A stretch of 64,000 nucleotides of DNA from Tubiluchus corallicola. Lineage: Eukaryota > Priapulida > Priapulimorpha > Priapulimorphida > Tubiluchidae. The stretch is from assembly GCA_030141605.1 (NCBI GenBank), contig JAQGDQ010002381.1, forward strand, positions 1 through 64,000. Reading direction: 5' to 3'. Every line of letters starts with the position of its first letter. The first letter of the stretch is position 1. Both the position numbers and the translations under genes were made by a program. This document shows positions 25,382 to 51,300 of this stretch, piece after piece. The notes under the pieces were generated by a model. The model did not search any database and was not told the origin of the DNA. It was given only the letters and a program-made list of their open reading frames with translations.

Positions 25382-25755
25382 AAAGATTTGTGAAAATGCA
25401 TTTATCGAACTTTGGCGTTTGAAATAAATCTCCACACACACACACACACACACACATCTAAACCCGCGAGAGAAGTGGTCGCGGAAAAGGGAGGGCACCC
25501 GAGAGAGAGAAGTGGTCGCGGAAAAGGGCCGGCACTGCGCGAGTGGGGGGGGGGAAGATTTCCCTCATTGCCTGCAATGGACGATTCCACGTGACGGAGG
25601 GGTGGGTTGCAGGGGGGGTGTCCCCGACCCCCGGGACGGACGTTTGCACGCGGCGGAGGGGTGGCAGGGGCTCGCCAATTAGCGCCAATTAGCACTAATT
25701 AGTCCTCGGCGGGAACTCCACTTCTCCCTTTTTCTTCGTTTGAGGCGCTTTTTAC

Positions 25756-25850
25756 CTCGTTTCACACACTTTCACACGCTTTCGCGCACTTTCACACACT
25801 TTCACGCGCTTTCACACACTTTCACATGCTTTCGCGCGGTTTTGCGCGGT
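25756..25850. repeat. ~10-bp subterminal repeats, right arm
   Basis: Units of ACACACTTTC / ACGCGCTTTC type in tandem, mirroring 21727-21815. Confidence 0.85.
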
Positions 25851-25884
25851 TTAAAATGGGGTGTCAAAAAAAGAAGCCATCCAG

Positions 25885-25926
25885 GGGTCAATGAACTTTG
25901 GTCACGTGACCTAGAGTTCAAGGTCA
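25885..25926. promoter_or_regulatory. Nuclear-receptor / E-box motif cluster, right arm
   Basis: GGGTCAATGAACT at 25885-25897 is an inverted repeat with 1-bp spacer, as in ecdysone-receptor/RXR sites. GGTCACGTGACC at 25900-25911 is a palindromic E-box. AGTTCAAGGTCA at 25915-25926 is a spacer-less direct repeat containing the FTZ-F1/ERR extended half-site TCAAGGTCA. Three such motifs in 42 bp, kept in both arms, suggest host-hormone-linked control (inference). Confidence 0.4.
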
Positions 25927-26643
25927 TTCGATCCAAATGAAGCCATGCGGGAGGGAAAAACTGCAAAATTTTTACCTCGTTTCACACGCCTTTTCTTCGT
26001 TTTTCTTTGTTTTTCGCGCTTTTTCGTCGATTTCGGTCACGTGCGCACTTTCACACGGGTTTTCACACTTTTTTAGGGGTTTTCGCGGATTTTCGCACTT
26101 TTTTAGGGGTGTTTTTCCCCACCCCCCCGGGCAGCCAAAGGGGGGGTGGGGAAATCGGCCAGAGGCAAAACATCTATACTACTGAGGCCGAAATACCTGG
26201 GAAAGTTAAAGTTGTCCAAAAGTCCTGTAAGACCTTCACGACCTGGTAGAACCAGTACTTGACAATAATTATTGAAATTATCTCTTTTACTGCATTTGTC
26301 ACAGACTGGCAATGTTTAAAGCATGTGACGCAAATTGTGGCCTTCAACTATAGGTGACAGTAGGAAATTGTAATAAAACCCATCGACCTGTTTTTGTGAC
26401 TTGATTATAGCTTTTTAATATAAGGCTTAGTTCTAAAAATCCTAACGTTGATTGGGATAATATGTACAAAACATCCAGGTTACAGAATTCTTGAGATTCG
26501 AACACCAAACTATCACTGTCCGTTTGTTTTGGATTTTTTTTTGTAAAAAATAAACCAAAACAGGTACACCAGGGGAAAGTAATTTTTGTTATTATAATGG
26601 TTATTCTCGCGGTGATTTCCAAATAGTTGTTTTCTTTTTATAG

Positions 26644-40746
<14,103 letters not shown>

Positions 40747-40789
40747 ACAGATTAATTTTTGATGTAAACTGTCTGTGATGAGATATGTA

Positions 40790-40795
40790 AATAAA
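40790..40795 (+). terminator. Polyadenylation signal of the GEF gene
   Basis: AATAAA 44 nt after the stop codon, followed by TTTTATTGTT. Confidence 0.75.
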
Positions 40796-40799
40796 TTTT

Positions 40800-41539
40800 A
40801 TTGTTCAGTAAAACAGTAGCTTTTAATTGGCTTTTTTCCTTTTTAACTTATTGTTCAAACTAGCGATATTATAATCAATATTGCACATGCAAAAGCATTA
40901 AAAGAACCTTTCTAAGATGATTAGCACTATTGGCACTAATTGGGAACTCTTCGCTCTCCGTTTACTAAATGTAGTGTTCGGCTAACTTCGTTTATTTTTA
41001 GATACAAATTGTCTCAAACAAGGCCATTAGCTACTCAGGGAAAGAGTTACAATAGGAGTGGAAATATGAGTACATTTCCAGAACAAAAGTATTCTTGTAA
41101 GTTGAAAGGGAAACAATTTTATAGCAGGAGGTTTCACTGATAACTTGTGCATACACAGTCCATTTGAAGAGTTCCACTATTACCTGGTATAGACTGGAAA
41201 GCGAAGTTGACAAAGCACGCAGAAAAATATTATCATTGGTAGAGCATTCCAAGCTAACGGATATTCTTGAAAACTTTAGATTTCCTTGGAAATCAAATCT
41301 CACAGTTTTCCGTCATCTGCAGAAGCTGTATTCCTCATATCTGTATAACCTCAAAGGCCTGTCTCCAAGAGGTGGATCTCGTGGGACTCATCGATACTTA
41401 TAGCCCCTTTTTGCCCTTCATTCCAATGCAGAAATCGAAGTTTTAACAATGAGGAGATCATCCTTGTCAATGGCGGTTCCGATCTTTTAGAACTGGCGAC
41501 CATTTCAAATACACTTGTGGGAAAATCACCAGTGTTATG

Positions 41540-41590
<51 letters not shown>

Positions 41591-42840
41591 ATGCGTGTGT
41601 CCAAAATCTTTCAACCAAGAGCTGTGTGTGTGCGTGCGTACGTGCGTGCGTGTGTATGTCCAAAATCTTTCAACCAAGAGCCGTTGAATTTAACAAAATT
41701 CACTAACTGGAATAGTCAATAGAGTGATATAATTCACAAGTACTGCTGAGATGAACTAATAGATCATGCGACTACAATACTGCAAAACTATCCGCTTGTT
41801 ACAGAATAATTTTTTCGAAAGCTCACAATGACTTGGTCAAACCTAACATTAAAATTTCGTCTTCTGTCTGGATCCTCAGGACTTTTTCTTCTGTCTTTTT
41901 GAATTGTCTTTCACAAAGCCAGTTCAGTCAAATTCTGTAGATGTTTCATGAAATCGCGCGTTTGTGTTTGAAGCAACCCTTCCCTATTCAGAATATGCTG
42001 GCCGACAGTATGGCTTCAAACAGTTCCATAAGATCAGAGAGTTATTCAACGTGTTGGGTTTTGCAAGGTTACACGTGTATGATACAGATTTCTTGTGACG
42101 TATCAGCACGACGAATAGGCCACCAATACCAGGTAAGAATTAAACATTTTGTAAATTAATTTCTCCCAATTTTCATTTACAGAATTTTGTAGTTTGTAAA
42201 TTTTTGGAAAATTTGTTGATCGTGTTCACACTTATAAAAAAAGTTTTCATGAAATTATATATTCATTGCATTATAGCTACTGTAGTCTCAGTGTATTTCA
42301 AGAAATTAAGATTACGTGTATTTTAGAAGTGAACTAAGTTTTACACCTAAATGTTAGTGGATTCTCACCTAGCATTAACGATAACCTACCATTTCTCTAG
42401 TTAACGTGCATTGTAGAACAACTTTAAAAAACGTTTTTTATTTGCCATCTGACAAAAACGTTTTTAGTGTGCATGTCACGTTTAATTTTAGGTTATTGAG
42501 GCAAACATCACTTAGACTAGTACAGCAGTTTTTATTCGTTAATTTATAAAAGAGGTATATTTAAACTTTAGTCAATTATATTCAAAACATTAACGCAGTT
42601 ACGTACTTAAGGCCTAAACTAATTGTAAGAGAGAAATTTTTAGACGATGCCACTGCATACATAAACCATAGGGAATACAGTAATATCAAATTTAATTATC
42701 GTCTTTTTATTCAGATTTTCAATTTAGAATAAACACTTGGCACTCACGACCAAGTGGTCACTAAGCTAACTGTGTTAAACCAATGACACACGGCCGCCAA
42801 AACACACAAACCCGCCGACGTCGGCCATGATAACTCTCCT
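40800..42840. other. Intergenic between the GEF and 43-kb repeats
   Basis: An (GT)n/(GCGT)n microsatellite lies at 41540-41665, with the phrase CCAAAATCTTTCAACCAAGA duplicated inside it (41600 and 41660). An open frame at 41164-41403 (SEVDKARRKILSLVEHSK) shows no family I recognise. No other gene was seen. Confidence 0.4.
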
Positions 42841-42949
42841 TAACAGGGCTGTCTCTCCCATTAATGCAAACCAGGCAGTTGCGCAGGGCACCAAATTTTG
42901 GTTGGCGTCAAATTCTGGAAGTAATTATTTCATTTTGAAGTTTAGCTTA

Positions 42950-43585
42950 AGTAATAACATAGCGTATGTGTAATAACATAGCTTAAGTAATAACATTGTG
43001 TATGTGTAATAACATAGCTTAAGTAATAAAATTGTGTATGTGTAATACCATAGCTTAAGTAATAACATTGTGTATGTGTAACATAGATTAAGTAATAGCA
43101 TTGTGTATGTGTAGTAATATAGCTTAAGTAATAACATTGTGTATGTGTAATAACATAGCTTAAGTAATAACATTGTGTATGTGTAATAATATAGCTTAAG
43201 TAATAACATTGTGTATGTGTAATAACATAGCTTAAGTAATAACATTGTGTATGTGTAATAATATAGCTTAAGTAATAACATAGCGTATGTGTAATAACAT
43301 AGCTTAAGTAATAACATTGTGTATGTGTAATAATATAGCTTAAGTAATAACATAGCGTATGTGTAATAACATAGCTTAAGTAATAACATTGTGTATGTGT
43401 AATAATATAGTTTAAGTAATAACATTGTGTATGTGTAATAATATAGCTTAAGTAATAACATTGTGTATGTGTAATAACATAGATTAAGTAATAACATTGT
43501 GTATGTGTAATAACATAGATTAAGTAATAACATTGTGTATGTGTAATAACATAGCTTAAGTAACAACATAGCGTATGTGTAATTC
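42950..43585. repeat. 36-bp minisatellite (about 17 copies)
   Basis: Unit TAGCTTAAGTAATAACATTG plus TGTATGTGTAATAACA. Because 36 is a multiple of 3 the minus strand stays open (YYTYTMLLLKLC), but nothing suggests expression. Just before it, 42844-42900 (CAGGGCTGTCTCTCCC) resembles a hAT end. Confidence 0.93.
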
Positions 43586-44232
43586 TTTAAGTGCGCAACA
43601 CTAATCAAACGAAACGAACCATAATCTTTCTGTCGAAATGGATAATTCATCGATGCTAGGAAGTTAATTCCTACAGCAAAACACTTTCTAGTTTAGTTTT
43701 ATTTGTATTTCTAAGATTACATCATTCCACTCAGACATTTCTTGCGCGTGATTTTGCAAGCATTTTCTATTCTATGCATCGAGCAGCCTCGCTACGTAAG
43801 TGCTTATTGTAATGACCCTTACGTTAATAAACACTTCTTTCTATAGCATTTGTCTAATTATGCCAAATAAACTTACAAGAGTCGAAGTGTTTAGGAGCGG
43901 AATTATACAGGAAATGAAAAGCAAGAAAGCTAGCGGGTGACGGGTGGCGGGTGGCGACAATGAACAGCAGAAAGATTCGCCAGTGAAGCATTTGCAACAA
44001 AACCAGAGTTATGAAGCAGATGAAGCTAGTGAAATGGATGTACACGAAGAAAGAAGTTAAAGTTTCAAGGATTTCCTGACGAATAGCTGAGGGAAAATCT
44101 AAACAAGAAGAGCTGAAATCACAGAAATTTGATTGCTCCTGTAATAGGGTTATAAAGTCAGTTTCAAATTTAGTCAACACAATACAAGCTGTAGATAGGT
44201 AATTGACCACACTTAATTAGTTCACTATCACA

Positions 44233-44487
44233 CATGCATAAGTCTAACACACAGGTACCATTATACTTTATTATAATATCATACAAGAAAAATTCAAATT
44301 TGCTGATGCTGTGTGAACCGGGGTGGAAGGGGTTGACCGTTGTTCAAATTCCGTCAACACAGCACAAACTGTAGATCTATCACACATGCATAAGCCTAAC
44401 GCACAGGTAGCATTATACTTTACTATAATATTATACAAGAAAAATTCAATTTTGCGGGTGCTGTGTGGACCGTGGAAGGGGTTGACC
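44233..44487. repeat. Direct duplication, ~153-bp period
   Basis: CATGCATAAGTCTAACACAC (44233) and CATGCATAAGCCTAACGCAC (44386) start two diverged copies, each ending GGAAGGGGTTGACCGTT. Confidence 0.8.
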
Positions 44488-45263
44488 GTTGAAGAGGGGG
44501 CGCTAAAACTAATTTTCCCTAAGGCCTACTAAGGAAAATTGTGTTAGCCATGACCCCTTAGATCTGAATAAAAAGACGATACTTCAATTTGATATTACTG
44601 TACACCACATGGTTTATGTATGTATTTTAAATTTCTCTCATGCAATTAGCTTAGGTCTTAAGTACGTAATTGCGTTAATGTTTCGAACAGACATCAAAAA
44701 TAATTCACTAAGAGTTTAAATATACCTGTTTTATAAATTAATAAATAAATACTGCTGTACTAGTCCAAGTGATTTTTGCCTCTGTAATTTAAAATTAAAC
44801 GTGATATGCACACTCAGACTACCTAGAGCCCACCCTGCTCGTTAAATTATAGAAGCCATTGAAAAGATTCACACTTGTGAAACTACTAGCTGTTCGCGTC
44901 TGTAGTGTAATGTAACTACAAAAACTTATAAATTAAGTATCTTAGCGCATTATATCGTTGTATGTAAAAATGTCCTACCGAAGAGAGACACTGCCAGTTC
45001 AAGCATTTTTCGTTCTTTGATTTGATACAGTGAGTTATCATTGATAGACGGTGCTATACTTAATTTCTCTAAGGAAAAAGCCAGAAAGGCACTTAGTATA
45101 TATGCTAAACAGTCCGTTCATCGCTTATGTTTTCCTTTATTGCTATTTTGATGATTGCTGTTCATTGCTAGTTTTGCTGCTAGCTAAAATACTCGTGTTT
45201 ATCTAACTGTCTTTCATGTTTGGCATCAAAATTTCATCAATTGTTGGTTTTTTCCATCCTTAA

Positions 45264-45880
45264 AGGAAGACAGGGTGATTTTTTTATATACCAGCCCATT
45301 TCAAGTCCGATAAAAGGGATACATTTTAACACAATTAATACCGCAAAAGTAGTTCTCATAATTAAATAATAGATTAAAAATTTAATTAACGGCGGGCTAG
45401 CCCACCTATTGATGACATCACCAATTAACATAATTTTCAAAGGCAAAAATACTCCACTAGCTTGTTTGAACTGTTTGAAAAGTACAGTGGTATTCAGTGT
45501 GTTGTATCAAAGCAAGGCAAGTTTTAATATAAAAATTCAAATTTCAGAATAAGTGCTGTGCTCACGCATGAGCTGTCGAATGTTTGTAGTTCGTCGCAAA
45601 CTAACGCATCTGAACAGAGAGGCACAGCACCTGTTTTTTGTGCATTGCGTTTCTGAAATGCAGGCGCTAGTGCCCGTCTAGCTAACGAATGGCGAAATGC
45701 ATGTAACAGCGAAGAACTAGTGGCGCGAACGTGAAATTGTATTTCTGGGGTATTAATTATTTCACGTAAGTCATTTTTGAAAAAAAGAGTATGTTTCCTT
45801 TCAATATTTTAAAGAGTAGATTGTTTTGACCTACAGTTTAAGATTAGGCCTGGTTTTACTTTAATAATAATAATCTTGAT
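45264..45880. mobile_element. Second copy of the TTAA element (right end lost)
   Basis: TTAA at 45260-45263 precedes AGGAAGACAGGGTGATT. The body at 45540-45870 is the reverse complement of 5890-6210 (for example GCTAACGAATGGCGAAATGC). The far inverted repeat is not found. Confidence 0.65.
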
Positions 45881-46689
45881 TCTAGTTACTCAATTAAGTC
45901 ATTAATTTTCCACAGAAATTTCAGGATCAAAATTGATGTTAATTGTTAGATTCACTCCAGTGTAAGAGGTCTAACAGTGGAAATGCTGAAATTAGTTTAC
46001 CAAACAAAAAGAATGAACTTTGGGCTGCTTTAATCATTGGAAATAGGGAAATAGGGAGACAAAATCCAGGCTGTATCCCATCTATTTTCAAATTTCCTGT
46101 CTCTGGGCTTTAGTATCAAAATTTAATTTACTGTATCTTTGTTCCATCATTCATGTTCTGTCATTGTTTTAATTTTGTCGGAAAAATTTATTTGACCCAA
46201 CATCTTGGTCTGTGGATAGTTTTTTCCTAGAAACGGAGAAGGGTTTTTATGGGATATGAAAAAGGGTGGTTATATTTTCACTGTTTGTGACGTTTTTCTG
46301 CCTAGACCCGAAGTCTCATTTTCATTTTCTTTTCGGGACTGTGCAGTGATTGTAAAATGCTTAGCAAGAAAAACATTTTTACGTTTTAATTTGGTTTTCC
46401 CACAAAAATAAATCTGTGTATACGAGTTACGTGCCTATTCCGACAGAACTATAACTACAATGTATTACCGGTTTATTTCCTAAACGCTATTTCGCCAACT
46501 TAAACATCGAAATTTTAAGTTTCGAAGTTTTACAAACGACGAGTAAAATCATCAGCAATACAAGTGCACTAATTCTCAGATTATTTTCCCACTAAACTGT
46601 GAATTTTACTCTTGTTGTTGGAGTGTGTCCCATTCTTTTGTGCTTGCTAAACTATTTTGGGATAAATTGCGCTAAGCATTCTTTCATGT

Positions 46690-46950
46690 AAGTCATTTTT
46701 GAAAAAAAATAGTATGTGTCCTTTTAATATTTTAAAGAGTAGATTGTTTTGACCTACAGTTTAAGATTGGGTCCGGTTTTACTTTATATAGTATGTTTCC
46801 TTTCAATATTTTAAAGAGTAGATTGTTTTGACCTACAGTTTAAGATTGGGTCCGGTTTTACTTTATATAGTATGTTTCCTTTCAATATTTTAACGAGTAG
46901 ATTGTTTTGACCTACAGTTTAAGATTGGGTCCGGTTTTTACTTTATATTA
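46690..46950. repeat. ~79-bp tandem repeat derived from the TTAA element
   Basis: Three copies of TATGTTTCCTTTCAATATTT ... GACCTACAGTTTAAGATTGG ... CCGGTTTTACTTTATA, a segment also present once at 45790-45865 and in reverse at 5890-5970. Confidence 0.85.
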
Positions 46951-47077
46951 TACTTTATATATTTTACTTTAATTTATAACACGGAATTATATAGAATAAT
47001 TTTTGCTTGCATTACAATTTTTTTCTACTAATGATTGATAACTAACGATCATGAAAATACTCGATTATTTTTGCAGT

Positions 47078-48256
47078 ATGCAGGGGATAGGTGTTTGCCT
47101 GGTATTGGTATTACTGGCAGGACTATCATCTACTGAAACTCAGCCAGGTAAGTATTAATTTGGTTTCACATTTTAAATACAGTTTGACGTCGGTTAGTTA
47201 AATTATTTCGCCATTATTAGGTGTAAGACATTAAGAAAATGAACATATCTGTATCTCTATAAGTTCAGCAGTTGTTTCACTGATTGTTTGATTGGTTTTT
47301 TTCAACATGAAATTTTGACAGCAAATGTCTGGAGAATCTTAATTAACGCTGGCGCAATTTTTGGCAAATTCTTTTTTTCATTTACGGTTTGTGTGGGATT
47401 TTGATAAAAGTAAATCAAATGTTATTGATATGAACCTTTGTTTCCGTGCCTGTGCCGTTAATGAAACACCATTGTTTAGTAGCCAAATTAGCGATGTTAC
47501 TATGTTTTAAATGTGTTAATCAGAATTTAACAATCCATTGCGATTCCTTCCATCTACGATTAACAGCTATCTGTTGGTGAGCATAAACCGCAATCGTTTG
47601 TTAAATTCTTTGTTTTCACACTACAATCAAAGACTAATTATCCAAAACACCATATTATGGTTAGGTAATTAGTAATTACAGTAAACAGTTAAGTGTAAGT
47701 AAACTAACAGTTCCCTTGGTTGGTGACCTAATATTATGCAATAATGAACGCTAATCCTAAAGAATTTTAAGATACTTTTCTTTCAACTCTTTTTTTTCAT
47801 AACTAAACATACATGTTTATCCACTTTTGCTAGCTTCAAGCGGAAAATTAATTTTTTTTCTTCCTTTGACTCTAGGTCCTCATAATATTAATTTTAAATA
47901 CGTAAAGGTTAAATTATTATTAAAAGATAGGCACGTGTGTCTCTTCTTTCCCATTATTGAACATTATTTTATTATAAACTAACACATTCGTATAACGTTC
48001 AATTTTCATTCGTCTTAAATGCAAAATCTGATAATTTTTTATTATCTGATACATGCGCATTAACTAATTAATTATATTAGTAACAATTCTGAGAGGGTGG
48101 CTGACCTCGATGACTTATAGTTCTTTCGCCACCCTTTCACCACTAATCAATAATTACTTTTGCACTTTGTAATGTTGTATTATTGTATGTTGTATAGATT
48201 TATAAATCTGTTAGTTATGTATTTTGCTATTTTAAAAATGGTGATAAACTAATAAA

Positions 48257-48302
<46 letters not shown>

Positions 48303-51300
48303 TACTCATGGGATTGAATTAAGAACGCCCGCGTTCACACGTGTCTGTGTTGTCTAGTCATTGGTTTGAATTCCAAAGGTTTCTGGTTCAAATATATTGT
48401 GTTCACTTTACCAATAACTGATAATCTCGAATTTAAACTTATAACTAATTAGCTAATTATTTTATTTAATTACTTTCCAGAAGTTCCAAGTCATCTTCAT
48501 GACTACGATTCCTACGTGCGGTTCTGCTTTTACCCGGGGGAGGCAGCTCGACGTCCCGCGCCAGCCACGTTCTTACCAGAAGACATCGACCCCTCAACTT
48601 GCACGCACATCGTGTTTGGATACGCCACAATATTGGATAATGAGCTGACGGCCAAGTCAGAGTCAGATTTAGGTAAGTTGCTTGTTGCAAAGTGCTTTTG
48701 CCAATATGGTGTTATTGTTTACCATCCAAAGAAATTTCTGTGCTCATTGCGATGATGATGATGATTATGGCGACGACGACAACGATGATGATTCAGCTTT
48801 AAGTAGAACAGACAAACAAAGCTGCAATGAGATTTTTTATTGCCCACGATAAATTACGAATTACAACTACATAACAGAGATTAGTCACACAGGGCAACTA
48901 CACGTAGCATTTTTTAATTTTTTTATATGACTGTCTTTCGTATCGAACACGCAACCTCCTGTACGGAGCTCGGACGTTTTACCTATCAGGCTACGCAGCC
49001 ACTGTATTTGCCTAAGTGTTTGAAGAGAGACAGTACGACGTGACTATTAAACGAATACACAACATTGTCGTTCTGGCTATTGAGATTGCAAGCTGAGGTA
49101 AAAAGGTATCGAGGTTTAGGGACTGAAGTCGTGGACACTGGGTAGTGGGTTTTGAGTTTAAACAGGTACTGTGGGTAGAAATACCAAAAAACGTCAGGTC
49201 TATTTTATACACTCCCGAAATACTTTTCAGATTGCACGCAAAGTGTTAAAATTACTTGAAGATCACCAGTCGAATATTCATTCACGAAAAAAGGTTTATA
49301 AATAGAAGTAAATAAGTATAATCATTTTACTAGTTTTACAATCTGTTCACAAACCTACTAAATTGACAATATGATAAAAATCATGGTTTTTTGGTTCTTT
49401 TCTTAGAGAAGCGGTACGAAATCTCGACTTCACACTTAATCGCATTTAGATATAGATCTAGTAACTAATTTAATCTACAGCCAAAGGGAAGAAATAAAAT
49501 GAGGTCTGCAACATCTTGATGGCTCTGCTTGTTAAATGGTTTCAGCTTATCGTAGCCCCGAATGCACCACTCATATTTTACGCCTAGCACACGAACGCAG
49601 CGCACCCTGTGCTTAACTCCCCAGCCTGTGGTATCATTGATGACTTTCTTTTCTGGCTAATTATCACATTGGACACAATTCAATTCAATTCAATAATTTT
49701 TTATTTGGCTGATTTGCAACACAAAACATTAAACTATATACGTAATGATAGCAACAATGCGATAACAAAAACAGGTATGGTTTGAAAATTCTACAGAGTA
49801 GGATCGTGAACTTTCCAGACTCACCCCGAGACATGTCTTCTGTTCCTGAAATGGTAACTCGCGTAATTTCGTAACTTTGAAGCTCGTAGCTCTAATTTTA
49901 AATGCTTTTACTCACTTTCTGCATATAGTATTTTTTAGCACTTCTAGTTTTAGTCTAGGTAAATTTTAATTGTATGTTTTTGTGGCTTTTATGCTGAAAT
50001 AAATAGTACAATGAATGGATCAATCATAAATCAATCATTCTGACATGCTCTTCTCCTCACTTCTTAGCTTAACAAACCCAAATGAGGTTCAGTTTTAGTT
50101 ATTTCAATGGCAAATAAAAAAAATTGATTTAATTTTGCTTTAATTTTGTTGCGTTTTTCCAACTTTTTTGTTAAATGATAAAGCACATAAAAATTGACGA
50201 TATAAAACACATTGAAAAATCCCTGGTAAAGACCTACTTAACAATAACCAAGGTACACGGTGCAAGAAAGCAACAAACTGAACAAAGACCTGATCAAGTA
50301 AAAGTGCATTCAAAGCTGTGGTACAAGGAAAAAACCTAATGAAGCAATGAGTATTGAAGTAACTTTCCACAAATTTTATATTTTGTCAGAATTTCAAGAG
50401 GCCATTTATGCACTTTAACCCATGTCACAAAAATGATGTGTCGCATTCATTGTTAAACCAAATTTTGAGCTAAACGTTTTTTAAAACATCGTTATTGCAT
50501 TGTTTAAGACGCTGGTTGGGCTTTAAATTGCTATTTGCAGTAATACCTAACTAAAAAATCCGTTTGCACTAACTGTTTCTGTCGAAGCATTTAATAAAAT
50601 TCTTTTTTAGAATTGTTTCAGAGAATCCTGGCCCTAAAAAACCAAAATCCAGATCTGAAGGTACTGCTAGCAGTAGGCGGTTGGGCAGAAGGTTCACAGC
50701 GTTTCAGCAATATGGCGTGGTCTCTCAACTCACGTCTTACCTTTGTTAATTCTGTACTTCATTTCCTGAGACAATATGGTTTCGATGGACTAAATGTCGA
50801 CTGGGAGTTTCCGGGCTACGAACGAAGAGGTGGACATCCTTCAGATAGAGACAATTTACCACTGCTCTTAGAGGTATTGATATAAAAATATTAGTAGTAT
50901 TTGACAGGCTATAACACTCTAACTGCTTTGCTCTTGAAATTCATCTTTTCAAGCATTTTAAAGCAGGTTGTTAGTTCTGCTAGTTGACCGTCGGTTCTTC
51001 GTGTCTATATGGTGTAGTTTTGGCTTGAACAAATTAATGCAAAGTGAGGACTCTTCTTACCCAATATCTCTGTGTCAATTTTAAATTTATGTACAATTGT
51101 GTGTTTAATTTTTAGGAGCTTCACAAGATCTTTACGATGGAAGCCAAGTTTTCCGGCAACAATCAACTAATCTTGGCCACCACGATACCGGGCGCTAAAT
51201 ACTGGATAGATTTGGGTTACGACATCCCGAAAATCTCTTCGTGCGTTTATAAATACGTTTCTTATTTTTGATGAAAATAATTGGTACTAATAACGCTATT

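Larger units (their letters stand above)
21379..26185. mobile_element. Giant inverted-repeat element with virus-like genes, including a TBP-like gene
   Basis: The left arm (21379-23652) and right arm (23990-26185) are near-identical reverse complements joined by a 337-bp unique centre. Termini read TCAGTAG...CTACTGA. No target duplication is evident. The arms are much richer in G/C and CpG than the flanks. Outward from the centre, each arm carries a small basic protein gene (A), a second gene overlapping it by 8 nt (B), a TBP-like gene (C), an AATAAA, a nuclear-receptor-type site cluster and ~10-bp subterminal repeats. The compact overlapping layout and the TBP homologue recall large DNA viruses or virus-derived transposons, but no polymerase, integrase or capsid gene is present. 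I read it as the two terminal repeats of a larger element with most of the core lost. Confidence 0.75.
23990..26185. repeat. Right arm of the giant inverted repeat
   Basis: Mirrors the left arm and is gap-free. Genes read on the plus strand. It cuts off the 5' end of gene A relative to the left copy. Confidence 0.93.

Noticed and set aside
41164-41403. 79-codon frame after the GEF gene
   Set aside because: No recognisable domain, no splice support, and within repeat-rich intergenic DNA.
42925-43650. 241-codon minus-strand frame
   Set aside because: Produced by a 36-bp minisatellite; no start context, domain or signal.
42844-44530. Complete hAT element around the 36-bp minisatellite
   Set aside because: Only one end resembles a hAT terminus; no matching inverted end or 8-bp duplication was found.
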